From Diphasiastrum complanatum (taxonomy: Eukaryota > Streptophyta > Lycopodiopsida > Lycopodiales > Lycopodiaceae), in assembly GCA_029204225.1 (NCBI GenBank), contig CM055092.1, forward strand, positions 27,266,320-27,330,319: DNA of 64,000 nt, written 5' to 3'. The notes beneath the pieces are model-generated. The model was not told where the DNA came from. It did no database searches and was given only the letters and a program-made list of their open reading frames with translations. Both the position numbers and the translations under genes were made by a program. This document shows, piece after piece, positions 42,404-53,613 of the stretch. The number at the start of each line of letters is the position of its first letter. Position 1 is the stretch's first letter.

Positions 42404-43636
42404 CCCCTTTTTCCCCTTCAACGAAGGGCTTCTATCCTCCTTCACTGACTGGCGCACAGATAACCATATGAATGCATGCTCCTCGTCCCAGACAGGTTGT
42501 TCAATGAACACGATATATATACACAAGACAATATATCGCTTTCCTTTTCTACCAAAAACTAAATAACTTGCAAAACACCTTCAAAATCTACGGAACTCGG
42601 AAGAATATATTAAATAGTAGATGAGACTATGAAAGCACTCCCACCTAAATTCCTAGTACTACGACACGAAGACTCAGCCACTGCGCTGTGACGATAAACC
42701 CTAATCGGAACAAGGAAATCTGAATAGTCGCAGTAGTAGTAATAATAATACTGATTCCTGCTTTGCTCTGTGTACTTCAGTCTCCCTACTTTCTTTCTAG
42801 ATTAAAGTAAAGCAAATGCGTGCACGAGAGCCTGTCTCCTTTCTAATATTTGGCATCTACACAAAAAATTTCATTCATTCAACATACAGCGCAGAGCTGA
42901 AACGAGAAAAACTCAAAACCAAACAAGCAGCATGATGAATTCTTCCAGAAAGACTGACAAATTCCTTCCCCCTTCCATCCCCGTCCCCTTCGCCATCCCT
43001 TTCGCCATCGCCATCGCCATCCCCTTCGCCATCCTCACACCCTCCTCCTCTCACACTCGCACATTGTCTCCTCAGGCTCTTCACATTTTTTGAGCGCGCT
43101 CCATCTCCCTCCTCCCTCTCAAGGCACGGATGATAGGGAGCCTGCTACCGTTGGATCTCATCAACGGACGTTGAAAATTGGCCACGTTTCTAGGACGAAT
43201 GAGATCAGTCCACGTGTCATAGTATGACACGTGGCGATCATCCAGGTGGTCGTGCTCGACATGTTCCGTGCCGTGAAGCACCCATTGCTTCCTCCTCGCC
43301 ACGCTATGCCGCCGGAAGCGATCTGGAAGCGCCTCCTCCTCCTCAGGGCCATTTGTCAAAGTATGGCCTCTCCAACAAGCACTTAATGTTATACACCCAC
43401 CCACTTGGATTCCAGCCACGTGTACAAGCTGCCACTTGTAGCCTTAAGCAATGGTGGATCCATGAAACGTGGCAGAGCCTGGATGATCGCGATAATATCG
43501 AGTGGTTCACCCATTGGCGCGCTCAAATTTAAACCGTGCCATACGGATTAAGATACTTTGTTTGGAATGTAAAGCCCACCGTGGGATGAGACGTGGCACA
43601 ATCTTAGTTGTGGTTCTGGGTCCATGTCCAAGCTGG
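42404..43636 (-). promoter_or_regulatory. LSM1 5' leader and upstream region
   Basis: Upstream of the LSM1 start codon on the minus strand. It holds a CGCCAT-type microsatellite (about 42977-43035), which is likely leader, and a cluster of ACGT-core elements further up: CACGTG at 43211, 43228 and 43417, plus ACGTGG near 43470 and 43590. No TATA box is obvious. Open frames here follow base composition and are not called. Confidence 0.45.
43210..43234. promoter_or_regulatory. Palindromic double G-box
   Basis: A perfect inverted repeat: 12-bp arm CCACGTGTCATA, a single G, then its exact complement TATGACACGTGG. Each arm holds a G-box CACGTG and the ABRE-like ACGTGTC. It is about 0.8 kb upstream of the LSM1 ATG. 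G-boxes bind bZIP and bHLH factors and are common in ABA- and light-responsive promoters (known biology); use here is inferred. Confidence 0.55.
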
Positions 43637-43768
43637 CATCAACGGACACCATGTCGGCACACAAGGAAGATGTGTCATGCTGGTTTTTCAAGCAACATGA
43701 CACATCAACGGACACCATGTCGTCACGTAAGGAAGATGTGTCATGCTGGTTTTTCAAGCAACATAGGG
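43637..43768. repeat. 66-bp tandem duplication
   Basis: Two copies starting CATCAACGGACACCATGTCG at 43637 and 43703, ending GCAACAT. They differ by a few bases. Confidence 0.9.
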
Positions 43769-43892
43769 GTGGCCCGTTATTAAACTAGTTGTTAATTATT
43801 CACCCAATTGAGGCCAAGCACACTCAACCTCAGCTTATAGGTGTAGTGTTTGAAGCTCTAATCTTAACGGATCCTTCACCTACTCCAAGCCG

Positions 43893-44160
43893 TGCTTTTC
43901 CTTTTGTGGAATGATTCTAATATAACATCTACCTTGGTTCATTGGTTAGGATTTTGTTATTTTTTGTACTCCTTTTCTTGGAAGTGTGGTTTTCCTTTTG
44001 TGGAATGATTGTGATATAACATCTGCCTTGGTTTATTTGGTTAGGAGTTTGTTATCTTTTGTACTCCTTTTACTCCGAGGTGTGGTTTTCCTTTTGTAGA
44101 ATGATTGTGATATAACAACATCTACCTTAATTCATTGGTAGGAGTTTGTTATAATTGGTA
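43893..44160. repeat. Tandem repeat of about 95 bp, 2.7 copies
   Basis: Copies begin at about 43893, 43986 and 44082 with TTTTCCTTTTGTGGAATGAT or a close variant; each includes ATATAACATCT and AGGAGTTTGTTAT-type segments. The last copy is partial. Confidence 0.85.
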
Positions 44161-44330
44161 CTAAGATTGCATATATCTTATCTCGAGATAAGAATGTTTG
44201 TAAAGAATGTCCTAGATGCAATGTTTGAAAGAAGTGGCTTTCCCAATATCAATAGTGAGCTTTTACTTTATATTTGTTTGACAAAGCTTGATGATTTAGT
44301 TGTTTTTTACCTGCATGCACATCAACGATT

Positions 44331-45605
44331 AGACTTATACTTACACTTACAATTAGATTTATATTCACACTTGGACTTATACTTACTTACGCCACTTAGA
44401 CTTATATTCACACACTTGACCTTATATACATAAACCCACACTAACAATTACACTTATACACTAGCACTTACACACTTATAAACTCATGCTAACACTTACG
44501 CTTACACTTATACACTAGCACTTACACACTTACATAAACTCATGCTAACACTTACGCTTACACTTATACACTAGCACTTACACACTTACATAAATCCACG
44601 CTAACACTTACACTTACTTGCACACCCACACTAACACTTACCCACTTACACTACTTACACTTATCATCTTACACTTCTACTTACACACTAACACTAACAC
44701 GTACACACTTACACTTACACTTACTTGCACTTACACTTAGACTTATATTTACACACTCATACTTATACTTATTGACACTTACATTTACAATTACTTGCAC
44801 ACCCACATTAACACTTACCCACTTACACTTACACTTACCATCTTACACTTCTACTTACACACTAACACTAACACTTACACACTTACACTTACACTTATAT
44901 TCACACACTCATACTTTACTTATTGACACTTACACTTAGACTTATACAAACACTAAAACTTATGCGTACTTACACTTACACACTTAAACTTATGCCTACT
45001 TACACTTACAATTACACTTACGCCTACTTACACCTACACTTAGACTTATATTCACACATTTAGACCTATATACATAAACCCGCACTAACACTTACACCTA
45101 CTTACACACTTTAACTTATGCCTACTTACACTTTACGTACACTTACAGTTACACTTATTTGCACTTACACTTACACTTACTTACCCTTACACTTACACTT
45201 ACTTACACTAACAATTACAATTATGTACACTTAGGCACTAATACTTATACACTTACACCTACACTTATGCCTACTTATACATACAATAACACTAGCAAAC
45301 ACTAGCAACCACACTTACTTACACTTACAATTACTTACATTTTAGGCACTAACACTTACACACTTACACTTACGCTTACCTTACAGTTACACTTATACTT
45401 ATTTTCACACACTTAGACTTATGTTCACACACCCACACTTACCTTACACATTAACACTTACACTTACACAATAACACTTACACACTTACACTTATGCCTA
45501 CTTATACTTACGCCTACTTAAACTTACACTTGCGCCTACTTACACTTATATTCACACACTTACACCTACACCCACACTTACACACCCCACCTAAATCCAC
45601 ACTTA
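44331..45605. repeat. Degenerate CACTTA hexamer array, about 1.3 kb
   Basis: The plus strand is built from variants of CACTTA and ACACTT with interspersed ACTAAC, ATATTCAC and ACTTATGC words. Some longer units (for example around CTTATACACTAGCACTTAC) are repeated in tandem at 44480-44620. Guanine is very rare on this strand. It does not match the plant telomere repeat. Short open frames within it are artefacts. Confidence 0.9.
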
Positions 45606-47514
45606 CACAAACTCGCTCTGAAGTTATTACTATAATTGTGCTAGAGAAAAAAACTCGCAAAACTCGCAGACCGTTTACTCGCAGGTTGTCCGAACTCTTG
45701 TTGTTGCAGCTTGGCAGGACACCGTACCATGTACAGATCAGATAGATCTAAAGTAGTGAATAAGTGTGAGGGAATTGGCACCCTATGTGTGTAAGTGCAA
45801 CCCAATGATCACATTGTTATTTCTTTGTTAGAAGATTTGTGAGGCAGATTTAATGAATTCTTTTTGTTCACTTGTCAATAAGAAGTTCTTGCAACATTCA
45901 AAGTCAAATGAAATACCCAGTATGTATTTTGTATCAATTGAGAGGTTTATTGCTATTTGGTTGTTCGGATCCAATTTGAAGTAATGATTTGCTATTTGGT
46001 TGTTCGGATCCAATTTGAAGTAATGATTAATGGGAAAATGACCTATGTTAAAATACAACACTCACTATCTATTGTCATTGCTCATCATGCAACAATTGTT
46101 TTATTCATAAGTCTTCAATGTATCATGAATGTCATTCTCATTTCAAATCAAAACACAAAGTATACACTATGTACAATAGGACTTCAATGTATCGTGAATG
46201 TCCTTTTCATTTTGAATCAAATCACAAAGTATACACTATGTTATAGGGCTAACTTGTGTTTACGATGCCCAAAAGTTCTTTCTTTTTTAAACTCACATTT
46301 TTCCAACAATAGATTGAAAAAGAATTATTCAGTTTAATATGCTAGTTAATAACTTGATTGTTTTTGTATACATAGTGTCCTAACTTATCAATGTGTGTTT
46401 CTATTTAGGTTTTTTCTTCTTGGTCATAGTGAAATGTCGCCAATAGTCACAAAAAGTAATGTTTTCGAGTGCTTTAGGCTAGATGTGGACATACCAATCA
46501 AGTACAACAATATTGTATTGTGAAAGTTGACAAATTTTTGTGCAAATATGGTGGAGAGCTATCTACATACTGAATGTCTTTGCTTCTCTTCATAATAAGG
46601 ATTTACAAGCATGTAAAAGTAATCTTTACTAAAAATAGACATAACTAGATATCAATTTCAACACATTTTCATCCTCTTGGTGTAACCCACTATTTTTTGC
46701 ATCTTTTGGGTTCAAATCCAAAAGCCCTATTGGTTATGACTTTAGCATACTTCAAAACATACATAATATCACTAGCCTCTATTAGTGCACATTGTGTAGT
46801 TATGAATAGTAGCATCGTGGTTATCAACATATATTTGATCAACCGACAACCAATACTAACTTAATGTAGTATACAGATTACAAAATTTAACATCAAATAG
46901 AGTCTCAAAAAAACTCTTAGTGAAATTGTCAGATTCCACAAATACAACAGAAGTCTAATGCTACAATTCCATTGACAACCGAATACATCTCTATATAAAC
47001 TAATCGACCAGGATTAAGACAAAGGTATGTTCTCTAATTCAAAACAATATGTTCCCACATTCAGATCCATGAACTGTCAAAGCATTGCTCAAACCAACAA
47101 TCATAGTTATCAGTGAACAATAACATGGACATTCTAGATGGAGTTCTACGATAAAAATCAGTTTACTCTTCGAAACAGGTATTGTGACTTGTTGTAGAGT
47201 TGAAGACTCGGAACTTAATCTCATTCGATATGACCAACAAATGAAATTAGATTCTGCTCACACTAGGTTTATCCATCTGATAGTTCACAATAGTAACATA
47301 TGACTGTAAGAAATTACACCATCGACAATGCGTTAATGTTCATTCTTAGCAGCGGGCATTGTTTGGTTCTTTAGCAATCCAATCTTATACGACAATTTAG
47401 AAGGGATCAAAAGGGCAATCCACCGATTCCTCTACTATGTACGATAGAACACTAAAAGCTCAGAGTTACATACACTCTCAACGATAGAACAAGGAAGATG
47501 CAAACTCTCAATCC
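45606..47514. other. AT-rich DNA with LTR and tandem repeat pieces
   Basis: No gene. 45765-45826 matches 14237-14302 (start TGAGGGAATTGGCACCC here). 45952-46029 is a 39-bp tandem duplication (GCTATTTGGTTGTTCGG at 45952 and 45991). 46113-46250 is a 69-bp one (CTTCAATGTATC at 46113 and 46182). Nothing else is recognised. Confidence 0.6.
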
Positions 47515-48871
47515 TTAATTATAATGAAAATCAGATACATATTGGACATACCAGACCCTAGGAGCTTGTTTAAGGCCATAAAGTGCCTTCTGCAATTTAC
47601 ATACCATATGCTCTTGACCTTGAAGGAGAATATCTTCTTGTATATATCCATGAAGGAATGTTGTCTGGATGTCCATCTGATGAATGTCCAGATCTTCTAC
47701 AGCAGCTATAGCCAGCAAACTTCGAATAGATTGATGTTTTACCACTAGACTGAAGATGTCATTGTAATCTATTCCACATACTTGCTCATATCCTTTAACC
47801 ACTAATTGAGCTTTCCATTTGGATATTGATCCATCTGGCTTGAGCTTTAGTTTGAAGATCCACTTAGTGTCAATGAGTTTCGTACCTGTAGGAGGACTAA
47901 CAAGACTCTAGGTCTTGTTCTTCATCAATGAGTTGTACTCAACTTCCATGGCAAATTTTCATTTGTCTGCATCTAATATTGATAATGCTTTTGCAACAAT
48001 GGCATGTTCATCATGACTGATGACGAAACGATCAGGTTGTTGTCGTTGTCATGTAGATCTTTGAACTGCAGGTTCTTGAGCAGATGTCTCTCCTGGGTGA
48101 ATGACTGGGATGTCTTCAGTTTGTGGTTGAACAACCATAGGTGTGGGCTTATCGACAGTAAATGGAATTGTTGGAACAAACTCTTGCATTGCTGATTTTG
48201 CTTAAAATCATAAAATTTGTCTTCAATGTAGACAACATCTCGGCTAACTGATATCTGACCTGCTTCATCATCATAAATGCAGTATGTTTTATGTGATGTT
48301 GAATAGCCAATAAAAATATACTTACAGCTGACTGGGTCTAGCTTTTTCCTCAGATCAAATGGGTATTTGTGCATAATAGAGACATCTAAACTTACGTAGG
48401 TGTTTAAGGCTTGGTTTGTAACCGTGAAATAGTAGGCTTCAAATGGAGTTTTGGAGTCGACTATCTTTGTGCTGGAATAAGTTTGCAGATCGGCCCAAAA
48501 TTTCTTGGGTAACTGAGCATTGGACGTCATGGTTCATGCAGATTCCAACAGTGTTCGATTCTTTTGTTCAGCTACATCGTTCTGTTGTGGAGTGTAGCTG
48601 GTAGTAAACTGATGGTGCACGCCACATGAAGATAAGTAGTCTGCCATTTCATCAAACAAGGATATTCTCTCCCTGAATCAGACCGTAGGGTCTTGATCTT
48701 CTGACTAGTTTGAGTCTCAGCAAACTGTTTATATTCTATGAAACGGTTGAATGCTTCAGACTTGTTCTTAATGAGCATAGTTTTGGTATATCGAGAGAAG
48801 TCATCAATAAAGATGATGAAATACAAAGCATTACCCAAAGAGGGCACACTCATGGGACCACATAAATCATG
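47515..48871 (-). pseudogene. Copia element E: integrase and RT start fragments
   Basis: Minus-strand pieces: 48871-48572 (DLCGPMSVPSLGNALYFIIF, FIDDFSRYTKTMLIKNKSEA, SDSGREYPCLMK: integrase core, with the usual GGEY altered to GREY), 48530-47973 (LRKKLDPVSCKYIFIGYS, SRDVVYIED: integrase tail) and 47802-47515 (MVKGYEQVCGIDYNDIFSLV, MDIQTTFLHGYIQEDILLQ, ALYGLKQAPRVWY: RT fingers). The frames are broken by shifts. No LTRs or other domains are found next to it, so both ends are truncated. Confidence 0.85.
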
Positions 48872-48989
48872 GTTCCCTCTTTAGACCCCTCAAAGTACTT
48901 TGATATAATAGGCCAACAAGGGCCAAAGTAGAATATAAGATCAAACAAGGGCTGATTGGAGTTAAACATAGTTAAGTCGAGTTGAAGGA

Positions 48990-49117
48990 TGGGCTTTGTC
49001 TATAAGTAGACAATGGACACCAATTTCAAGATCTTTTGGCTCATTTGCATTTATGGGCTTTGTCTATAAGTAGGCAATGGACACCAATTTCAAGATCTTT
49101 TGGCTCATTTGCATTTG
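48990..49117. repeat. 64-bp tandem duplication
   Basis: Copies start TGGGCTTTGTCTATAAGTAG at 48990 and 49054 and end at CATTTGCATTTG; they differ by one or two bases. Confidence 0.9.
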
Positions 49118-50249
49118 AGTAAAATTGGAGTTCTATCGTGAATGAGAGCCAATGGAATCTTCTATTCCTAGGTATCATATGCACAATCCACATAAATACA
49201 TGCCCTCTTTGAGGTCTAATCGATTATTACAATGATCTATCGACTCAATACTAATGTGATTTCATGGAGGTTCTTGTGTATCATGTTTCTAGTTGCTATA
49301 TCAATATGAATGTCGTGGCTCACTGAATTAGATTATTAGATATTTAACGTAGTATTTTAGATGTTGTTCCCCAGATAGAGAAATGCGGAGATATTATAAT
49401 CATGAAACTTACTATTCTGTGTAAAAGGTAAATAAACTGGTTATCAAATGATATTTGATACAGGCGTCCAATACAGCCTTTTATGTTTCAAATAACAATT
49501 TTCCCATTTGCTAATAGTTCTTTGATACTACTTCTCTCCCGTACATTAGCCATGTATGATGAGTGATTAAACAATCCACTTCACACACATCATGATTAAT
49601 AATTTGGAGGTTTCCCAATATGAAAGTTGCAGCCATGACTCGACAGTTAAGCAACCTACAAAATGACTCAGAGAATCACACATCTCCTCTCATTCTATCT
49701 CGCACAATCTGACAAAATTCATAGTGATAATAGTATAATTTAATCACATGTATGCTTCAGCATGGTTTGGACTCGAACAGTCTCAAATTATTATCAATTG
49801 ACTTTGTATAACATTCATCATTAGTTGGTGCAGAGTTTACAAACAATGTAATCTCTGGAAAAATAATTAACAACATATATACTCATTCATTCATAGAGCA
49901 AGCATCAACAATTCACTCCACAATATAAGCCCAAGAGTATCTGCTCATCAAATTATTCTTATAGAAAATTGTGAATTACATGGGCATTTTATAGTCTCGT
50001 GACTGTAACTGTCATAACTGTAATTATCGGATTCGATTTATTTTTTGACCTTGGATCGATAGTGAAAATCCGATCCAGTGGAAATCCGATACATACAAAA
50101 TCCGATCCAGTAAAAATCCAATCCGGATCGATTCTACACTTGAACTCTAAAATACTAAAATATTATAAAACTATAGAAAATCAGCTGTATAAAACTAAAA
50201 GTTTAAAAGAATAAAAATCAAAAAGCTATCATGTGACTAAAACAAGTTG
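49118..50249. other. AT-rich DNA, nothing recognised
   Basis: No gene or transposon protein visible. 50030-50140 has repeated GATCCAGT/AATCCGAT words (about five, spaced 15-25 bp). Confidence 0.4.
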
Positions 50250-51119
50250 TCACATGTCCTCGCCCTCAGCTTCATCAGGTCCCTCTAATGACAATTCCGA
50301 CAAATAGGTTTGGCCAGCCAGCATTGATAGGTACTTTTCTTCAGAATAAGCAAGATTTCTCCAATGCTTACAACATCGTTTGTGCATCTTGTACATAAAT
50401 TCATATTCAATGTTAAAAAAGAGGCTCCAATTTCTTGTATCACACCTATCTTGGACAATAAGCTCTGCATACATTCTAGCTTTTCGAGACCCTAACACCT
50501 TCAGTTTATGCGTAAACAAAGTTCCCTATTGTAGTTGTTCCAATTGTAATCTTCTGATTGGCTTCCCCCCCTTTTTTTTAGGTAAATGCAGAGTTGTGAT
50601 TTCTGTAGATAATCCATCCTAGCATATACTAGTTGGATACTCAAAAAGGTTTTGGCCACAAACCCTGCTAGATCAAGTGAGTAATAAGTCATCCACAATG
50701 TGTGTGTTGGATATTTCTCCCGTTTGTTTATACATTATGTCATCTCTTTAGGAGATTTAACATATTTATCTTCCCATTTTATATACAATGTCCACATTTC
50801 CGGATAATAGAAGTCTATCAACTGGTCGATTCTAGGCTTCTTCAACATGGATTGAATATCTATAATCTACTCATTCTGTGTACTTGTAAACCAGATAAAT
50901 TCTTTAAATTGAACATTTGATGCTGATATAAACATGAATTCCTTAGATTTCAGATATTCCAAGGCATATAAAGAAGAACAGTCTATTAATATTTCTGATA
51001 GCCCGGGCCTTTCAATTATAAACAAGCCCTGCAGGATAGCCCATGATAGGCATTCTTTTTCTTCAATATTTAGAGTTGTCCAAAATATCATAATTTATTC
51101 GGCCCCCCAAACATCATTC
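50250..51119 (-). other. Unrecognised open frames
   Basis: Short minus-strand frames (50519-50250 and 51091-50867) with no motif I can place. They include a Trp/Cys/Lys-rich segment (RCCKHWRNLAYSEEKYLSML) and ISASNVQFKEFIWFTST. They lie between the copia remnant upstream and AT-rich DNA, so they could be further retroelement decay, but nothing proves it. Confidence 0.2.
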
Positions 51120-51340
51120 CATTCCTTATTACAATAGCCTTTTAGACCCGGAAGAAATGCGTATTCAATCATTGACAACTGCTCAACATTTCGGAATTGA
51201 GACATGTAACTAAATAACTCAGCATGCATGGTAGTAAGCCAGTTGTTTGCATTTGAACTCGACAATGCTTATGCTATTGAGGTAGGTTCATCATAATTGA
51301 TGAATGCCTGAGGGATATAACGATCAGGCTCATTTGTGGT
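51120..51340 (-). pseudogene. Copia integrase-RT linker remnant
   Basis: About 51210-51330 aligns by eye to 47940-48050 of element E in the same orientation (shared words such as CAATGCTTATGC/TAATGCTTTTGC, GTTCATCAT and AACGATCAGG). It is a short dead fragment of a related element, upstream of the PP2C gene. Confidence 0.45.
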
Positions 51341-51394
51341 GGAGGGCGGGGCCAGTTTTAATCCCATAAGTAATTTTGCAAGGGAGCTGGGAGG

Positions 51395-52283
51395 GGATAT
51401 ATAAAGAAACCCACCCAATTCCTTGCATGTGTGTGCTTGTGAGCCTGGTGCCGGCTACCAGGTGCCACCCCGCTCCCGGGACTCCTTGCCAGGCGCCACC
51501 CCGCTGACCGCAGCCCGGCGCCACCCTGCTGCCTGGGATCGCGCCCCGGGCGCTGCCCACCAAAATTCGCCCACGCCCTAATTTTGACCGGGCACCCGAG
51601 CACGGCCACGCGTCATGCGGTGCGGGGCACTGGGGCCAAACCCCTCCCACGCCCGTTCTCTAAAGCCCCAACCGGGGGAGGGGGCAGGGGGGGGGGAGGC
51701 TAGGGCCTATCTTGTTTTAAGGGAGGCTTTAGCTTCTTCTTCTTCTTCTTCTTCTTCTTCCATCTCTGTCCTTCCCTTGCCTTCTACTGCGTATTGGGCA
51801 GGCTGCCGCTCTCTACCAGGAACGCTGTTTTGACTAAACGCGCATCGGCGTTGGGATCCACCCCTTTGAATTGCTGCAGCGCTGCCGCAGAAAAATTGTT
51901 TTCTTCTGTAGACACTGTTCTGATTATTCCGTCGGGGTTTGTTTGTGTGCCTGCACATTTGCCCCTTGTTTTAATCCTGCCTAATTCTTGCTGCTGATGC
52001 TGAAGAACAATGCTGAGCATCTTTAGATTGTGCTGCATCAAGTGAAGGATGGTGGTGCCATGGTGAGGAGCGATCTGTTTTCAAAGAGCAGCTGAACATG
52101 TGTCTGCCTAGGGTATGCTTTCGCAAGGTATGCGTCTTTTCAAACCCTAACATGCAATTACCTACTCAAACCTTATGAGACATGCGAATTGTATTTACGG
52201 AGAAGCTTTTTTTTATGGCTTCTCAGTTGGATTCCATGTTAGTTTTTCTCAGCCTTGACACTGTCTGCCGATTTGCGATCCAG
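51395..52283 (+). promoter_or_regulatory. PP2C promoter and 5' leader
   Basis: A TATA-like GATATATAAAG sits at about 51398-51408. A GC-rich stretch follows with three GGCGCCACCC-type repeats (51450-51530), a G-rich run (51673-51699) and a (CTT)n tract (51731-51762), the last typical of plant leaders. A likely leader intron runs from 52128 (AAG|GTATGC) to 52283 (ATCCAG|ATG), placing the start codon at the first base of the next exon. The true transcription start is unknown. Confidence 0.5.
51673..51699 (+). other. G-rich run, G-quadruplex candidate
   Basis: GGGGGAGGGGGCAGGGG, followed by more G and then GAGG. Four or more G-tracts with 1- to 2-base spacers meet the usual intramolecular quadruplex pattern on the sense strand of the PP2C leader or promoter. 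Confidence 0.7.
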
Positions 52284-53613
52284 ATGGGTAAGGGTGGCCA
52301 TTCCAACCCTCCCAATCAAGCTTCTGCAGATACTGGAAAAGGAAAAAACCAATCTAATCGTGTAGCCCATGGCTACTCTTTAGTAAAAGGTGCAGCCAAT
52401 CATCCATTGGAGGATTTTCACGTTGCTGAATACCGTTCTGTAGGGAATCATGAGCTAGGGTTGTTTGCAATCTTCGATGGCCATCTTGGCGACAGCGTGC
52501 CGGCCTATCTTCAAAACCATCTTTTCAACAACATTTTAAATGAGGTTAAATATCGCCTTTTCCTGCACACACAAAAATCTTTACTGATATTTGTGATGCA
52601 TGTGTATTTCAAGGGTTTGCCTTGAAATTAGGGTGCGATTGTATCTAAGACGTGATTACGGTTGCAGCCAGGATTTTTTAAAGACCCAGTGAACGCAATA
52701 AAAAAGGCGTACAGCAGCACAGATCAGATGATTTTGGATAAAGCTGCTGTGCTGGGGCCTGGTGGATCAACCGCGGTTACTGCGATTCTCATTGACGTGA
52801 AGCACCTCTTGGTGGCTAACATTGGAGACTCGAGGGCTGTGCTAAGCAGAGCTGGGACAGCAGTGCAGCTATCAGTCGATCATGAACCGGGCAAGCCATC
52901 AGAACGAGCCAGTATTCAGAATAAGGGAGGCTTTGTCTTGAATATGCCAGGTGATTCGATTTGCTAAATCGTCTGCCCGTTTTTTGAGCCTTTTATGAAT
53001 ATGTATGGAGCTTTGTATGAGTTATGTTGCTTAGTTATAAAGAAAATAAAGTCTGTTCGTGAAGAACAATGTACTAATCTGTTGTGTCCTTTGTGCTTGA
53101 TCTAAAGGAGATGTTCCTCGAGTGGATGGGCAGCTTGCTGTAGCACGAGCCTTTGGAGATAAGAACTTGAAGGAACATTTGAGTGCAGATCCAGATATTA
53201 AGGTGGAACCTATTGATTTATCAACCGAGTTTCTTATTCTTGCCAGTGATGGCCTGTGGAAGGTTTGTTTTTTATGCTGGCCCATCTTAGTTTTTGAGTT
53301 AACAAAGTCAGTCGCTGGAGCTTTTCATTTGTAGAAACCTTACTTGTTAAAGGATTTTTGCTTCGTGATTGAAAAGCCTGTATGCATGTGCTATATTTTA
53401 TTATATATCCATGATGAGATAGATATTTTATGGGAGAGTTGTGTTTGAAACATGCTTGCTTCCCTACAATTGAAGGTGGTCCAAAATCAGGAGGCTGTGG
53501 ACTTGGTTAGGAAGATTCGTGATCCCAAAGCTGCAGCCAAACGCCTGACTGATGAAGCTCTTACTCGGAAAAGCAAAGATGATATTTCTTGCATCGTCGT
53601 CCGTTTCCGATAA
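52284..53613 (+). CDS. PP2C-type Ser/Thr phosphatase, group F (PIA1-like)
   Basis: Four coding exons, 52284-52544, 52668-52950, 53108-53262 and 53476-53613, with GT-AG introns and exact phases: 837 bp, 278 residues. PP2C motifs in order: [17 protein letters not shown] (about 34-50), [10 protein letters not shown] (metal-binding Asp and Gly), [64 protein letters not shown] and [11 protein letters not shown] at the end. PP2Cs are Mn/Mg-dependent Ser/Thr phosphatases. The short N-terminus and the HGYSLVKG...NHPLEDF start are typical of Arabidopsis clade F (PIA1 and relatives, linked to stress and immunity); the clade is by recall, not by search. All metal ligands appear intact. The start is chosen at the leader intron acceptor and at MGKGG; an in-frame ATG at 52182 would add 34 residues if the intron were retained. 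Confidence 0.95.

Noticed and set aside
44331-45605. CRISPR-like or telomeric reading of the CACTTA array
   Set aside because: No regular spacers, a degenerate hexamer, and a plant nuclear context.
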